Counted from the first letter of the stretch, positions 10,558 through 22,190 are shown. The stretch: DNA of 64,000 bases from Gnetum montanum (GCA_015680685.1 MNCI01029622.1:179825-243824), one strand, 5' to 3'. The notes: a model not told the origin generated them from the sequence alone. Translations and numbers: made by a program.

Positions 10558-11569
10558 TGATGAGTGGCGAGGTACCCCTACACTCAACCATACGAAATGA
10601 GTGTAGCACGCGCCATCTGGTCGAACTCCGCAGACTAAGTGCCTACATGCCCCATGGAACACTTGGGGTTAATCATTCGTTGTCTTCCCAGACTTGTAGT
10701 TGTCATGGTGTATGGTTAAGTAAGTTCGAGGTATATGATTTTTATCTCTTTTTACGTTTTATCTCCTATGCTATCGAGGTGAAGGGTTGAGAAACTAACT
10801 AATTCTAACTAATGGACTAAGTCTAAATTACCTAGCGTCAGCATCCGTTCCCACTTACCGTACACATCCTAAACCAATGCAACCGCGGCTACCAAATGCT
10901 AATCGTTGCTGGGATCACCACGAGTAATGCACGTGCTCGAAGTGGGTGTACTGAGGCACTTAACTAGGAGGAAAGGGTTGAGAGAATCTAATCTAGCCTA
11001 AGTACGATGAGTAGCTAATTCCTTGACTAACCGTACACATCTTTGTGCATGACTACCACTGGGATTACCAAGTGCAGATCCTGAATATGCCACTGGGTTA
11101 CTAAGTAGTCACACTAGATGCTTGTAATCAAGTCGTACTCATACTGCGTTGCAATGAGCAGCTGATTCCTTGACTATCCGTACACATCCTTAGATGCTCA
11201 TAATCAAGTCGTAATCATTCCACATTCTAGGAGTTTAAGGGTGAGAGAGAAAGCAATAAATAAAATCCTATTCCATGCACTGCAAGGTTTATCTAGGAAG
11301 TTCGTCTTTATTGTCATACACAACTTGTGTTCAGGTACAATGTTGCTCGAATAAAGATCCGTTCACTTTAGGACTCCTACTACGGGCACATGGAAAATAT
11401 TCTATCTCTGGAGTGATCAAACTGCCAGAGTTTTCCTACTTCTAACTTAGGATGAGAAAACAAGGGAGAGCTACCTCTTATTTATAGACTTGGCGACGGA
11501 CTGCGATATCGCGTACACGATATCGCATGGGATGCGATATCGTAGCCTATGTGATATCGCGTCTCATCA
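10558..11569 (-). repeat. NA-2 3' LTR
   Basis: This 1012 bp LTR has its start (TGATGAG read on -) at 11569 and its end at 10558. The - strand TATAAATA is at 11486-11479. The region between LTR start and TATA holds repeated GCGATATCGC modules. The adjoining TACCCCCATGACT at 11570 is the complement of the polypurine tract. Confidence 0.92.
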
Positions 11570-11732
11570 TACCCCCATGACTGAATGAAAACTCATCCTC
11601 AAGTTTCTTACAAAATATTGGGAAGGTATGGGATTATTGAGGGGAATGGAACTAATGGGATGACATGCAAATGGATCATCATTACAAGACTTAACAAAAC
11701 TGGTGTTCATGACAACAAGAGTGAACACCTTA

Positions 11733-11929
11733 TTACATTGACATCAGACCTTAGTTGGTAGCTGAGAGAGAAGAGAGAAAGAAGTGTTGCTGCTGCCAAC
11801 ACCAAGATTGCACCTTTCGTTGTCCATCCGTAAGCACACCATCGATCTTGCTCCTTGCATAGTTGCTTCTAGCATGGCTCCATTCCAAGTGTTTGCTCTA
11901 GATCCAATCCATTGTTGTATGATTGCCAT
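11733..11929 (-). pseudogene. NA-2 frame Z remnant
   Basis: This is the homologue of NA-3 frame Z. The segment starts with ATG at 11929, but a net 4 bp loss relative to NA-3 breaks the frame before the membrane stretch. The splice-acceptor-like GTGTGCAG before the ATG has become GTGTGCAA. The copy is dead. Confidence 0.4.
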
Positions 11930-12106
11930 TTGCACACACAACAGAATCATATATTAGCAAGGGTAATTGAACCATCATGTAATTAATACCCTACTATGGT
12001 GTAGGTCCCTTGGCTAGGTTGTGGTATGGCTGATTATGGTATGGAGATATATTAATGATGACTACCGAAGGTGTAGGGGTTAGGAAAGAATTGAAAAAAT
12101 TTAGGG

Positions 12107-12232
12107 CTAAGAGAAAATTGAAAAAATTGGGCCACGTACCCCCATGACTAATCGCAAACCTTTGGTAGCATTAGAATGGAGAAAGAAAAGGAGTAAGAAA
12201 GATAGATAAAAAGGGACAACTATGGCATCCAT
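12107..12232 (-). CDS. NA-2 frame Y, 41-residue signal-peptide-like product
   Basis: This frame is open from ATG (12232) to TAG and encodes 41 residues. A short acidic N-terminus is followed by a 17-residue hydrophobic core (VPFYLSFLLLFFLHS), then NATKG and a basic tail. It resembles a cleavable signal peptide or a small membrane peptide. The same 126 bp frame stays open in NA-1 and NA-3, although both have lost the ATG. The lack of in-frame stops in three decayed copies may be chance for so short a frame. No homologue is known to me. Confidence 0.4.
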   Translation of the reverse strand: MDAIVVPFYLSFLLLFFLHSNATKGLRLVMGVRGPIFSIFS

Positions 12233-12324
12233 GAAATGGATGTTAAGAAGGAAATGAACAAAATAAAATTAATTACAAAATGTTAAGGGAAAGAATTTAA
12301 CTAATGCTCCAAATAGGAATGTCA

Positions 12325-12375
12325 GTGGGTCCTCCCCAAAGCAGGCTCATGCCCTTAATGCCTTGACAAACCCAC
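12325..12375 (-). ncRNA. Conserved stem-loop of NA-2
   Basis: On the - strand GTGGGT (12375-12370) pairs with ACCCAC (12330-12325). The purine-rich interior seen in NA-1 is kept, including GGGCATGAGCCTG. It lies between frames X and Y, as in the other copies. Confidence 0.4.
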
Positions 12376-12442
12376 ATTCAAAGAGTCCGTAGGCTCTGAG
12401 AATGTCATTTGGAATAAGAGTTTAAGTCTTAACTGCAAGAAT

Positions 12443-12790
12443 TTACCAAAAAGAAAACAATGCATCAACCAAAATATACACTAATGATACAACCAGCAAT
12501 GAGGTGAACAATGGAGACAAGGGTGGAGAGAAAAGGATGGAATGGAATCTCAAGAACAAAGTGGTGTATAGCCCCTTGTATGTTTCATGATTAATGTGAC
12601 TTAGCAAATCCCATTCCAAGTCTGGCCTCAAACCAACCACATCTAGTGACTTTGCATCAATGCATTCAGCTAACCCATCCACTTGGATAACAAGGATGCC
12701 TTTCCCAAAAGTCACCACGATTCCAAGGAAACAAAGGAGAGAATGGGAAGCGAGAAGGGCCTTAGTTAGAGGGAACACTTTTGGTTCCAT
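12443..12790 (-). CDS. NA-2 frame X, intact 115-residue env-position protein
   Basis: This is the only uninterrupted copy of frame X in the window, from ATG at 12790 to TAA. Residues 9-32 are hydrophobic (HSLLCFLGIVVTFGKGILVI). Residues 33-75 are polar and hold KSLDVVGLRPDLEWD and SHINHET, the parts best kept across copies. Residues 80-115 are hydrophobic again and end in VDALFSFW. I recognise no domain. The position, after pol and before the 3' LTR, is that of the env-like gene of Athila elements. The topology suggests a membrane protein, but no fusion peptide or furin-type site is visible. Expression would need splicing or a subgenomic transcript. Confidence 0.5.
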   Translation of the reverse strand: MEPKVFPLTKALLASHSLLCFLGIVVTFGKGILVIQVDGLAECIDAKSLDVVGLRPDLEWDLLSHINHETYKGLYTTLFLRFHSILFSPPLSPLFTSLLVVSLVYILVDALFSFW

Positions 12791-13338
12791 AACTAGTACT
12801 TGTAGCCCAAGTTTATTTCATCGAAGGGATGTGCTTTGAATTCTCACTTTTTCTTTTCTTTTTTTCTTTCTTTTTCTTTTTTTTTTGTGTTTTTTTATAT
12901 GCGTGAGAACCACACCATGCAAAGACTTGATTCTTTTTATTGTCTCAGCTTCCGATAATTGGGTAACATCAGAATGGTAAGAAAACTCAATAAGAAAAAA
13001 TCCAAGCACCCAAGAGAATGGACAACACAAAAGCATCAAGTTCCCTTGAAGTCACACCCTTTTCAAACCTTGAGTCCTTCCTTAGTTTGAGAAATACCCC
13101 ATCAACGATTTGTTTAAGTTCTTATTAAGAAAGGAACTGTACATTTCCAAGCTAAGAGAGACCATAGAGTGTTGTGGATGGATGGATGAAGTGAACTCAG
13201 TGCCTACCATATCAAAAGAACATACCTTAGTATCAACATCACAGCTTAAGGTAAAAACCAAACATTAGCAATCAATATGAAAACAGTTCATACCATCATT
13301 CTGAACACTTAATGGGTGACAAACTTACAAGAAGGATC

Positions 13339-13359
13339 ACACAAACACACACACACACA
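13339..13359. repeat. CA microsatellite in NA-2 3' region
   Basis: A short, slightly interrupted ACAC run. Its counterparts are the GT runs at 1434-1461 and 22415-22436 and the long CA run at 43383-43420, so it is an inherited part of the element whose length varies between copies. Confidence 0.7.
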
Positions 13360-13524
13360 AAATGGAAAAAGTATAACGATGTTGTAAAACAAAAACAGGT
13401 AAAACAAAAACTGAAAAAGAACTGAGGGCCCCATATGATCAGCATAGGTGGCCATCTCCCCCATGACTGAGTGGAAAGGGAGAGATCCAAAATAATGAGC
13501 ACCTATTTGAATTTCTAAGAAGTT

Positions 13525-16500
13525 TCCAACTTCTCCTAATTGATGTTCTTAGATCAAGGGGTGCAAGTTGGAGACGCTCACATTCCAACGTATCTATGCC
13601 TTCATCGTTGGCATGGTTTGTATCCCTAGTTCATTCCATGCATATTTGGTTGCTCCTTCGAGTAGCTATCAACCACAGGGTGTCTACTACTTCTTGTGTG
13701 GTTGCTACATACATGCATGTTTCAAAGTTTCAAGAGCACACCTGTTACATGGAGGCATTTCCTCCATGTCATCACTTGATGAATCACTATATGTGATGCA
13801 TGGAACTTTCCTCTTCTCGATCTTTCCATAAATATTTATCTTAGAGATTTCCAAGGAAAGATCATGGATCCTAAGGCATGCGTCTACTATACTTAGCCAT
13901 GCCCTTCCCATTATAATTGGGAAGTCCCCTTCATTGTTGTTGACCTCAATCATCAAGAAATCAGCTGGGTAAGATCAAATACACACAGTGGTAATGATGT
14001 CCTTCAAAAATCCCAAGGGAATGGTGATGGACTGGTCTGCCAACTCTAATTGAATGTTGCTCTTCTTAAGTTGGGGCAGGTTCTAGGCATGATACATCTC
14101 TCGTGAAATTAAGTTAACTCTGGAACCTGAGTCAAGAAGAGCCCTATGTGGTTTACTTTTGGTGATTTGTAAATAGATTAAGGGACTCCCAAGGTTAGTT
14201 AGTTTCCTGGGAAGGTGGCCTACCTTGATCCAGTTAGTTATGGTATGCGTTAACATAACCGTATGCATTAAGATCTATTGGACTGAAGGGTGCTCCGAAG
14301 TGTTAGATGATGGAGGAGTGTACCTAGACTCAACCGCTTATTGTTGCGAGAGTTTGTCTGGGCTTTTGGTTCTGAAGAAAAGTCTTCTCTTTTTACAGTT
14401 TTTAGAACTAGCAGCAGGCTGGATATTTACAGCTCTTGCAATGTGACGTTGCTGCGGTTGAGTAGGAAGTTCCCCTTGCATTGTTGGAGAAAGAGGTGTT
14501 ATGGGAACTACTTGTGGAAGAGGTGTGGATGGATTTGGAGGATGGTGTGGGTATGGAGTATCTCCCAGAGGAGAAGGAGTCCTTCTAAAGTACTCCTAAA
14601 CTTGGTAGTGATGGTGGGGAGTTGTGTGACTCATAGAGTCACTTGGAGAAATCAGTCGCTGCACATAATATCCATAAGGGTCAGCCTGCCGGTAAGGGTA
14701 CTGATGTTTCAGCGATGGCATCCCCCATGACTGTGGGTATTACCACTGCTGATGCTATCCGATGGGTTGTGGTGGAGTTCCACTTGAATAATACGTTAAT
14801 GGTTGGTGGAACTGCCTTGGGTTTCCTTGGGGATAAGGTAACCTATGGGGTGTTTGCCGTTGATTAAGTCTTAGATTAAGTGCATACACCCCAGACTCTT
14901 GTAGATGTGAGATGATTGGGCAACATCCCTTAGGATGGTCATAGTGGCAAATCTCACATCCACCATCATCATCTACGTATGAATCCACAACCACATCGGA
15001 GTTAGTGATTTTCCCCTTACCCTTGTTATGTGTAGGGCCTAAATCTCTCCACTTTGTCCTACCTTTGTCACTACTTTGTTCTAACTTAGACTCTTCTACA
15101 ATTTTTAAGATAGTTTCAATTTTAGAGTCTAAGGAACTCCATATGTCATCTACCTTAGCCTCTATTTCTATTGTTAACTTTTGAATCAGCAAGGTTTTCC
15201 TGTTCACCAACTCTTCGATTTGTGACTCATCCTCTTCATCGCAAAATTTCACTCTCTTCTTTCGAAGAGAGGGATCACAGTTGTATTGTTCCACACTTTC
15301 CCTTTTTTGTAGCTTACCTTCTTCTTTTGCTACTTGTTCCAACAAGCTATGTACTTCATGGGCTCTACGTTGTGATAGTCTCCCTTGGGCATAAGTCCCA
15401 AGGGTTCTTCTCGTTTCATGCCTTAGCCCATCGACGATGTGGCAAAGTTGATTCCTCTGAGCATATCCATGGCCCAGGAAACAATGTAACAATGTGTAGT
15501 AGCGGGCCATGGCAGCATCTAAGGGTTCATAAGTACCTTGTTTCCAGTCTTGGATCTGCTTACACAAATTAGACACTCGGGAGTACGTTTGATACTTATC
15601 GTTGAAGAGTTCTAACATCGTACTCCACCTCCTGATGGTTTCCGGTTCTAAGGACTAGTACCAACTCTTTGCTTCCTTGATGAGTATCCTTGGGAATAAT
15701 TTAAGTTTTTGCCACTCATTTTCTATATTCTGCAAGGCATAGGCATTATGGAATGCCTGTAAATAATGCTGCGGATCAGCGTTGTATCCCCCCTCAAAGT
15801 GTGGGATATTGTTCATGTGTAAATGCTTAATTCAACTATCTATTAAATGCCTTGTGGGAATTCTAACTGCCTCCATTATGTCAAGAATACTTTAGGTTGC
15901 AAGTAGGGGTTCGTCATGATCATCTCCTTCATGATGCCTATGATGTCTTTGTTATTCCATACTTTCCCTACGTCCTTGCCCTTGTCCTCTCTCTCGACTT
16001 TCTCGTCGAGGTCTCTCATTTTGTCTAGCTTTATCCTCTCTGTTGTGTTCATGATGGCTGCGCCTAGATGTGGAAGGAGAGGGTGAGTGATGTGAAGAAG
16101 GGGAAGAAGAAGGAGAACCATCTCCATGATGATGTTTCCTACCTTCTCTTCTACTGCTTCGGCCCCAATCGTGATGATGATCCAAGTGCCTGTTCTTAGC
16201 ATGAGTGGTTGTTCCCTTTGTGAAAAGTTGGTGTTCACAGGCATCAGAACCAGGGTTATGTATCATTGATCATAGGTTTTAATACCCAACCTCCTCACCA
16301 TCGTTAGGAGGGGGAGCATTATTTGCTAAAGAACCCGTTATAAGGGGTTCCTCATCTCCTATTTCGCTAAGGACGTGCGGACATTTGTCCTTCAATAGTG
16401 TATGTTGGCTCTCCTGCCTTGAGTTCCTCATATGTTATGCTTCTGTGGGATAATAATCCCTTGAGTCAAAATCTTCCACAACATATTTAGCGTATAATTT

Positions 16501-16767
16501 TGTCGTGCCAATCTGTGGTAAGGCACGGAGAAGCATGTTTGAAACTGCATGATTTGGAGGTAACACTATGTTACCTTGCAAATCTCTCCATTTCAGCTAT
16601 TTGTCTTGATGGAGGATAAAGGTAAAGTTTGGAATATACTCATCGACATGAGTATAAACTATCTTGTATTGTTTAGGACTTGGCTGATTTCAGCTATGTG
16701 TTTTATACTGCCAACTGTCTCGTGTATGGTCCTTAGGTGGTGAGTTGCTCTTATGAGAAGAAGACAT
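13525..16767 (-). pseudogene. NA-2 gag-protease polyprotein, one frame with scattered stops
   Basis: From ATG at 16767 one frame carries the whole gag and protease, broken by stops but with no frameshift that I can see. Order: an N-terminal segment with VDEYIPNFTFILHQ; a His/Ser/Arg-rich disordered stretch (about 16190-15960); the retrotransposon Gag core (about 15830-15480, NIENEWQKLKLFPR, YQTYSRVSNLCKQI); a charged helical region (LLEQVAKEEGKLQKRES); a knuckle-like CEICHYDHPKGCC near 14950; a Pro/Gln-rich linker; and an aspartic protease with LLDSGSRVNLIS near 14130-14095 and FPIIMGRAWL near 13910. This is the only copy with DSG at the active site; the others have DLG. RT, RNase H and integrase are absent: the frame meets the shared deletion junction near 13525. 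The longest open piece is 287 residues (15618-14755). Confidence 0.88.
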
Positions 16768-16889
16768 TGTTATCGGTGTACTAATTTTACCGTTATATAA
16801 ATTTTTCTTTAATTAACCCGAAGGTTCGTTTAGGCTCCCAACGATGTGAGTGATATCCTTTATGTTCAATTCAGTGCACAAACACTTAG

Positions 16890-16907
16890 TCCCCGGCAAT
16901 GGCACCA
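16890..16907 (-). promoter_or_regulatory. NA-2 primer binding site, tRNA-Asp type
   Basis: The - strand reads TGGCACCATTGCCGGGGA, two bases after the 5' LTR end. It matches the complement of the plant tRNA-Asp 3' end (TGGCGCCGTTGCCGGGGA, recalled) except for two G-to-A changes. Athila-type elements are known to use this tRNA. Confidence 0.8.
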
Positions 16908-16908
16908 A

Positions 16909-17883
16909 TGATGAGTGATGAGGTACCCCTACACTCAACCATACGAAATGAGCGTAGCACGCACAATTTGGTCGAACTTCGCAGACTAAGTGCCTACACG
17001 CCCCATGGAACACTTGGGGTTAATCATTCATTGTCTTCCCAGACTTACTTGTAGTTGTCATGGTGTATGGTTAAGTAAGTATGAGGTATATGATTTTTAT
17101 CTCCTTTTACGTTTTATCTCCTATGCTATTGAGGTGAAGGGTTGAGAAACTAACTAATTATAACTAATGGACTAAGTCTAAATTACCTAGTGTCAGCATC
17201 CATTTCCAATTACCATACACACCATGAACCAATGCAACCGTGGCTACCAAATGCTAATCATTGCTAGGATCACCACACATAATGCACGTGCTCAAAGTGG
17301 TCGTACTGAGGCACTTAACTAGGAGGAAAGGGTTGAGAGAATCTAATCTAGCCTAAGTGCGATGAGTAGCTGATTTCTTGACTAACCATACACATCTTTG
17401 TGCATGACTACCACTGGGATTACCAAGCATAGATCCTAAATACACCACTAGGTTACCAAGTAGTCACACTAGATGCTCGTAATCAAGTCGTACTCATACC
17501 GCATTGCGATGAGCAGCCGATTCCTTGACTATTCGTACACATCCTTAGATGCTCATAATCAAGTCATACTCATTCTGCATTCTAGGAGTTTAAGGGTGAG
17601 AGAAAAGAAATAAATAAAATCCTATTCCATTCACGACAAGGTTTATCCAGGAAGTTCATCTTTATTGTCGTACACAACTTATGTTCAGGTACAATGTTGC
17701 TCGAATAAAGATCCGTTCAGTTTAGGACTCCTACTATGGGCACATGGAAAATATTCTATCTCTGGAGTGATCAAACTGCTAGAGCTTCCCTACTTCTAAC
17801 TCAGGATGAGGAAACAAGGGAGAGCTACCTCTTATTTATAGACTTGGAAGCAGACCGCAATATTGCGTATGTGATATCGTAGG
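16909..17883 (-). repeat. NA-2 5' LTR, main part
   Basis: This is 975 bp of the 5' LTR, cut at 17883 by NA-3. The - strand TATAAATA is at 17840-17833. The remaining 40 bp lie at 25209-25248 beyond NA-3. Together they give about 1015 bp, against 1012 bp for the 3' LTR. Confidence 0.9.
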
Positions 17884-18805
17884 TGATAAGATGCAATTCG
17901 CATGAGCCACGATATCATGTTGTCCCCTGCAATGTCGTGGTCTGCCGCCAAATCTATAAATAAGAGGCGACACTCCCCTTATTTCCCATCCTAGGCTAGA
18001 AGTAGGGAAACTCTAGTAGATTGATCACTCGAGAGATAGAATATTTTCCATGTGCCCGTAGTAGGAGTCCCCCCAAGTGAACGAATCTTTATTCGAGCAA
18101 CATTGTACCTGAATGCAAGTTGTGTATGGCAATAAAGATGAGCTTTGTGGATAAACCTTGCAGTGCATGGAATAAGATTTATTACTTGTTATTTATTACC
18201 CTGCAATAGCGTGACATGAGTACGACTTGAGTATGAGCATTTATGGATGTGTATGGCTAATCAAGGAATCGGTTGCTCATCGTGATTAGATTCTCTCACC
18301 CTCAACTCCTAGAATGTGGAATGAGTATGACTTGATTACGAGCATCTAAGGATGTGTACGGCTAGTCAAGGAATAGATGCTTATTACGCTTAGGCTAGTT
18401 AAGTGCCTCAGTACGACCACTTCGAGCACGTGCGTTACGTGTGGTGATCCCAGTAATGATTAGTGTTTGGTAGTCGTGGTTGCATAGTTTAGGGTGTGTA
18501 CAGTAAGTGGGAACAGATGCTAACGCTAGTTAATTTAGACTTAGTCATTAGTTAGAGTTAGTTAGTTTCTCAACCCTTCACCTCGATAGCATAGGAGAAA
18601 AACATAAAATACTATAAAAATCATATGCCTCGGACTTACTTAACCATACACCATGACAACTACAAGTAAGTTTGGAAAGACAACGAATGATTAACCCCAA
18701 GTGTTCCATGGGGAGTGTAGGCATTTAGTCTGTAGAGTTCGACCGGATCATGCGTGCTACACTCGTTTCGTATGGTTGAGTGTAGGGGTACCTCGCCACT
18801 CATCA
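17884..18805 (+). repeat. NA-3 5' LTR
   Basis: 922 bp, from TGATAAGATGC to CCACTCATCA. TATAAATA is at 17955-17962. It is 56 bp shorter than its 3' partner, because the CGATATCG module block before the TATA box is reduced here. Confidence 0.92.
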
Positions 18806-18806
18806 T

Positions 18807-18824
18807 TGGCACCATTGCCGGGGA
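18807..18824 (+). promoter_or_regulatory. NA-3 primer binding site, tRNA-Asp type
   Basis: TGGCACCATTGCCGGGGA lies one base after the 5' LTR. It is complementary to the tRNA-Asp 3' end with two mismatches, the same two as in NA-2. Confidence 0.82.
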
Positions 18825-18945
18825 CTAAGTGTTTGTGTGCCGAATAGAACATAAAGGATATCAATCATATCGTTGGGAGCCTAAATGAACCTTCGGGTTA
18901 ATTAACAGAAAAATTATATAATGTTGAAATGGCACACCGATAAAA

Positions 18946-21900
18946 ATGCATTCTTCTCATAAGAGCAACTCACCACCTAAGGCCCATACACGAGACAGTC
19001 GGCAACATAAAACACATAGCCAAAATCAGCCAAGTCCTAAATAATACAAGATAGTTTATACTCATGCCGATGAGTATATTCCAAACTTTACCTTTATCCT
19101 CCATCAAGATGAACAGCTGCGATGGAGATATTTGCAAGGTAACATTGTGTTACCCCCAGATTGATCAGTCTCTAACATGATTTTCCATGCTTTGGCACAG
19201 ATTGGCATGATAGAATTATACGCTGAATACGTTGCGGATGATTTTGATATGAGGGATTATCATCCCACAGAAGCACAACGTATGAGGGACGCTAGGTAGG
19301 AGAGTCAACATACACTTTTGAAGGGCAAAGGTCCACACGTCCTTAGCGAAATAGGAGATGAGGAACCCCTTATAAAGGGTTCTTTAGCAAATGATGTTCC
19401 CCCTCCTAACGATGATGAGATGGTTGGGTATCAGAACCTATGATCAATGATACATAACCATGGTTCTGATGCCTGTGAGCACCAACTGTTCATACAGGGA
19501 ATAACCACTCATGCTAAGGACGCGCACTTAGATCGTCACCACGATCGGGGCCATAGCAGCCGAAGAGAAGGCAAGAAACATCATCATGGTGATGGTTCCC
19601 CTTCTTCTTCCCCTTCTTCACATCACTCACACTCTCCTTCCACATCTGGGCACAGCCATCATGAACATAATGGAGAGGATAAAGGTAGAAAAAACGAGAG
19701 ACCTCGACAAGAAAGTTGAGAGAGAGGACAAGGGCAAGAACGTAGGGAGAGTAGGGAACAACGCAAGCATCACAGGCATCATGAAAGAGATGATCATGAT
19801 GATCCCTTAATTGCAACCTGAAGTATGCTTCACATAATGGAGGCAGTTAGGATTCCCACAAGGCATTTAAAAGATAGTTGGATTAAACATTTAGACATGA
19901 ACAATATCCCATGATTTGTAGGGGGATACAATGCTGATCTGCAAAATCATTTACAGGCATTCCACAATGCCTGTGCCTTGCAGAATATAGAAAATGAGTG
20001 GAAAAAACTTAAGTTGTTCCCAAGGACACTCACCAAAGAAGTAGAGAGTTGGTACCAGTCCTTGGAACCAGAAACCATCAGGTGGTAGAGTACGATGTTA
20101 GAACTATTCAATGATAAGTATCAGACGTACTCCCGAGTGTCCAATTTGCATAAGCAGATCCAAGGCTAGAAGCAAGGTACTCATGAACCCTTGGATGCTT
20201 CCATGGAACGCTACTACACATTGTTACATTGTTGCTCAGGCCATGGGTACGGTCAGCGGGATCAACTTTGCCACATTGTGGATGGGCTAAGGCATGAACG
20301 AGAAGAACCCTTGGGACTTATGCCCAAGGGAGACTCTCACAACTTAGAGCCCATGAAGTACATCGCTTGTTGGAACAAGTAGCAAAAGAAGAAGGTGAGC
20401 TACGAAAAATGGAAAGTGTGGAAGAATACAACTGTGATCCCTCTCTTCGAAAGAAGGGAGTGAAATTTTGTGATGAAGAGGATGAGTCACCAATCGAAGA
20501 GTTGGTGAACAGAAAAACCTTGCCGATTCAAAAGTTAACAACAGAAATAGCGGCTAAGGTAGATGACATATGGAGTTCCTTAGACTCTAAAATTGAAATT
20601 ATCTTAAAAATTGTAGAAGAGTCTAAGGTAGAACAAAGTAGTGACAAAGGTAGGACAAAGTGGAGAGATTTAGGCCCTGCACATAACAAGGGTAAGGGAA
20701 AAATCACTAACTCCGATGTGGTTGTGGAATTAGACACAGAAGATGATGGTGGATGTGAGATCTACCACTATGACCATCCTAAGGGATGTTGTTCAATCAT
20801 TTCACATCTATAGGAGTTTGGGGTATATGCACTTAATCCAAGACTCAACCAACGGCAAACACCCCGAAGGTTACCTTATCCACAAGGTAACCCAAGGTAG
20901 TTCCACCAATCCTTAACGTATTATTCAAGTGGAACTCCACCACAATCCATCGGATAGCATCAGCAGTGGCAATACCCACAGTCATGGGGGATGCCACCAC
21001 CGAAACATCAGTACCCTTATCGGCAACTTGATCCTTATGGATATTATGTGCAACAGCCGATTTCTCCAAGTGACTCTATGAGTCACACAACCCCCCATTG
21101 TCACTACCAAGTTTGGGAGTACTTCAGAAGGACTCCTCCTCTGGGAGACACTCCATACCCACACCATCCTCCAAATCCATCTGCACCTCTTCCACCAGTA
21201 GTGGTTCCCATAACACCTCCTGCTCCAACAATGCAAGGGGAACTTCCTCCTCAACTGCAGCAATGTCACACTGCGAGAGCTATAAATATTCAACCCGCTA
21301 CTAGTTCTGACGACTGTAAAAAGAGAAGACCTTTCTTCAGAACCAAAATCCTAGACAAACTCTTGCAACAACAAGTGGTTGGGCCCATGTACACCCCTCA
21401 ACCATCTAACACTTCAAAGCACCCTTCAGTCCAACAGAGCTTAACGCATACGATTATGTTAACGCATACCGTAATCGACTAGATCAAGGTAGGACACCTT
21501 CCTAGGAAACTAACTGACCCTGGGAGTCCCTTAATCTATTTACAAATCATCGAAAATAAACCACATAGGGCTCTTCTTGACTTAGGTTTTAGAGTTAACT
21601 TAATTTCATGAGAGATGTATCACGCTTGGAACCTGCCCCAACTTAAGATGAGCAACATTCAACTAGAGTTGACAGACCAGTCCATCCCCATTCCCTTGGG
21701 ATTGGTGGAGGATATCATTACCAATGTGTGTGGTTGGTCTTACCCAGCTAATTTCCTGGTGATTGAGGTCAACAACAATGAAGGGGACTTCCCAATTATA
21801 ATGGGAAGGGCATGGCTAAGTACAGTAGACGCATGCCTTAGGATCTGCAATCTTTCCTTGGAAATTTCTAAGATAAATATTTATGGAAAGATCGAGAAGA

Positions 21901-22190
21901 GGAAAGTTCCATGCATCACATACAGTGATTCATCGGGTGATGACATGGAGGAAATGCCTCCATGTAACAGGTGTGCTCTTGAAACTTTGAAACAAAGATG
22001 CCTGTATGTAGCAACCACACAAGAAGTAGTAGACACCCCATGGTTGACAGCTACTAGAAGGAGCAGACAAATATGCATAGAATGAACTGAGGAAACCCAT
22101 GCCCATAACAAAAGCATGTATACATTGGAATATGAGCATCGCCAACTTCCACCCCTTAATTTAAGATCATCAATTGGGAGAAGTTGGACA
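18946..22190 (+). pseudogene. NA-3 gag-protease polyprotein, frameshifted and stopped
   Basis: It starts at ATG 18946. The His-rich low-complexity part is at 19447-19719, and the Gag core is around 19960-20300. A 1 bp loss near 20297 (against NA-2) shifts the rest into another frame. That frame carries the helical region (20367-20500), CEIYHYDHPKGCC near 20754-20790 with the second Cys changed to Tyr, the Pro-rich linker (20991-21482) and the protease (about 21480-21920). LLDLGFRVNLIS is followed by a stop, and FPIIMGRAWL is retained. After the protease comes a short pol-linker (to about 22170, ending in SSIGRSWT), then the deletion junction and 3' region. The copy cannot make a full product. 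Confidence 0.86.

Noticed and set aside
15171-15572. 133-codon + frame over NA-2 gag
   Set aside because: It is the complement of the gag frame. Similar shadows occur over each gag and protease.
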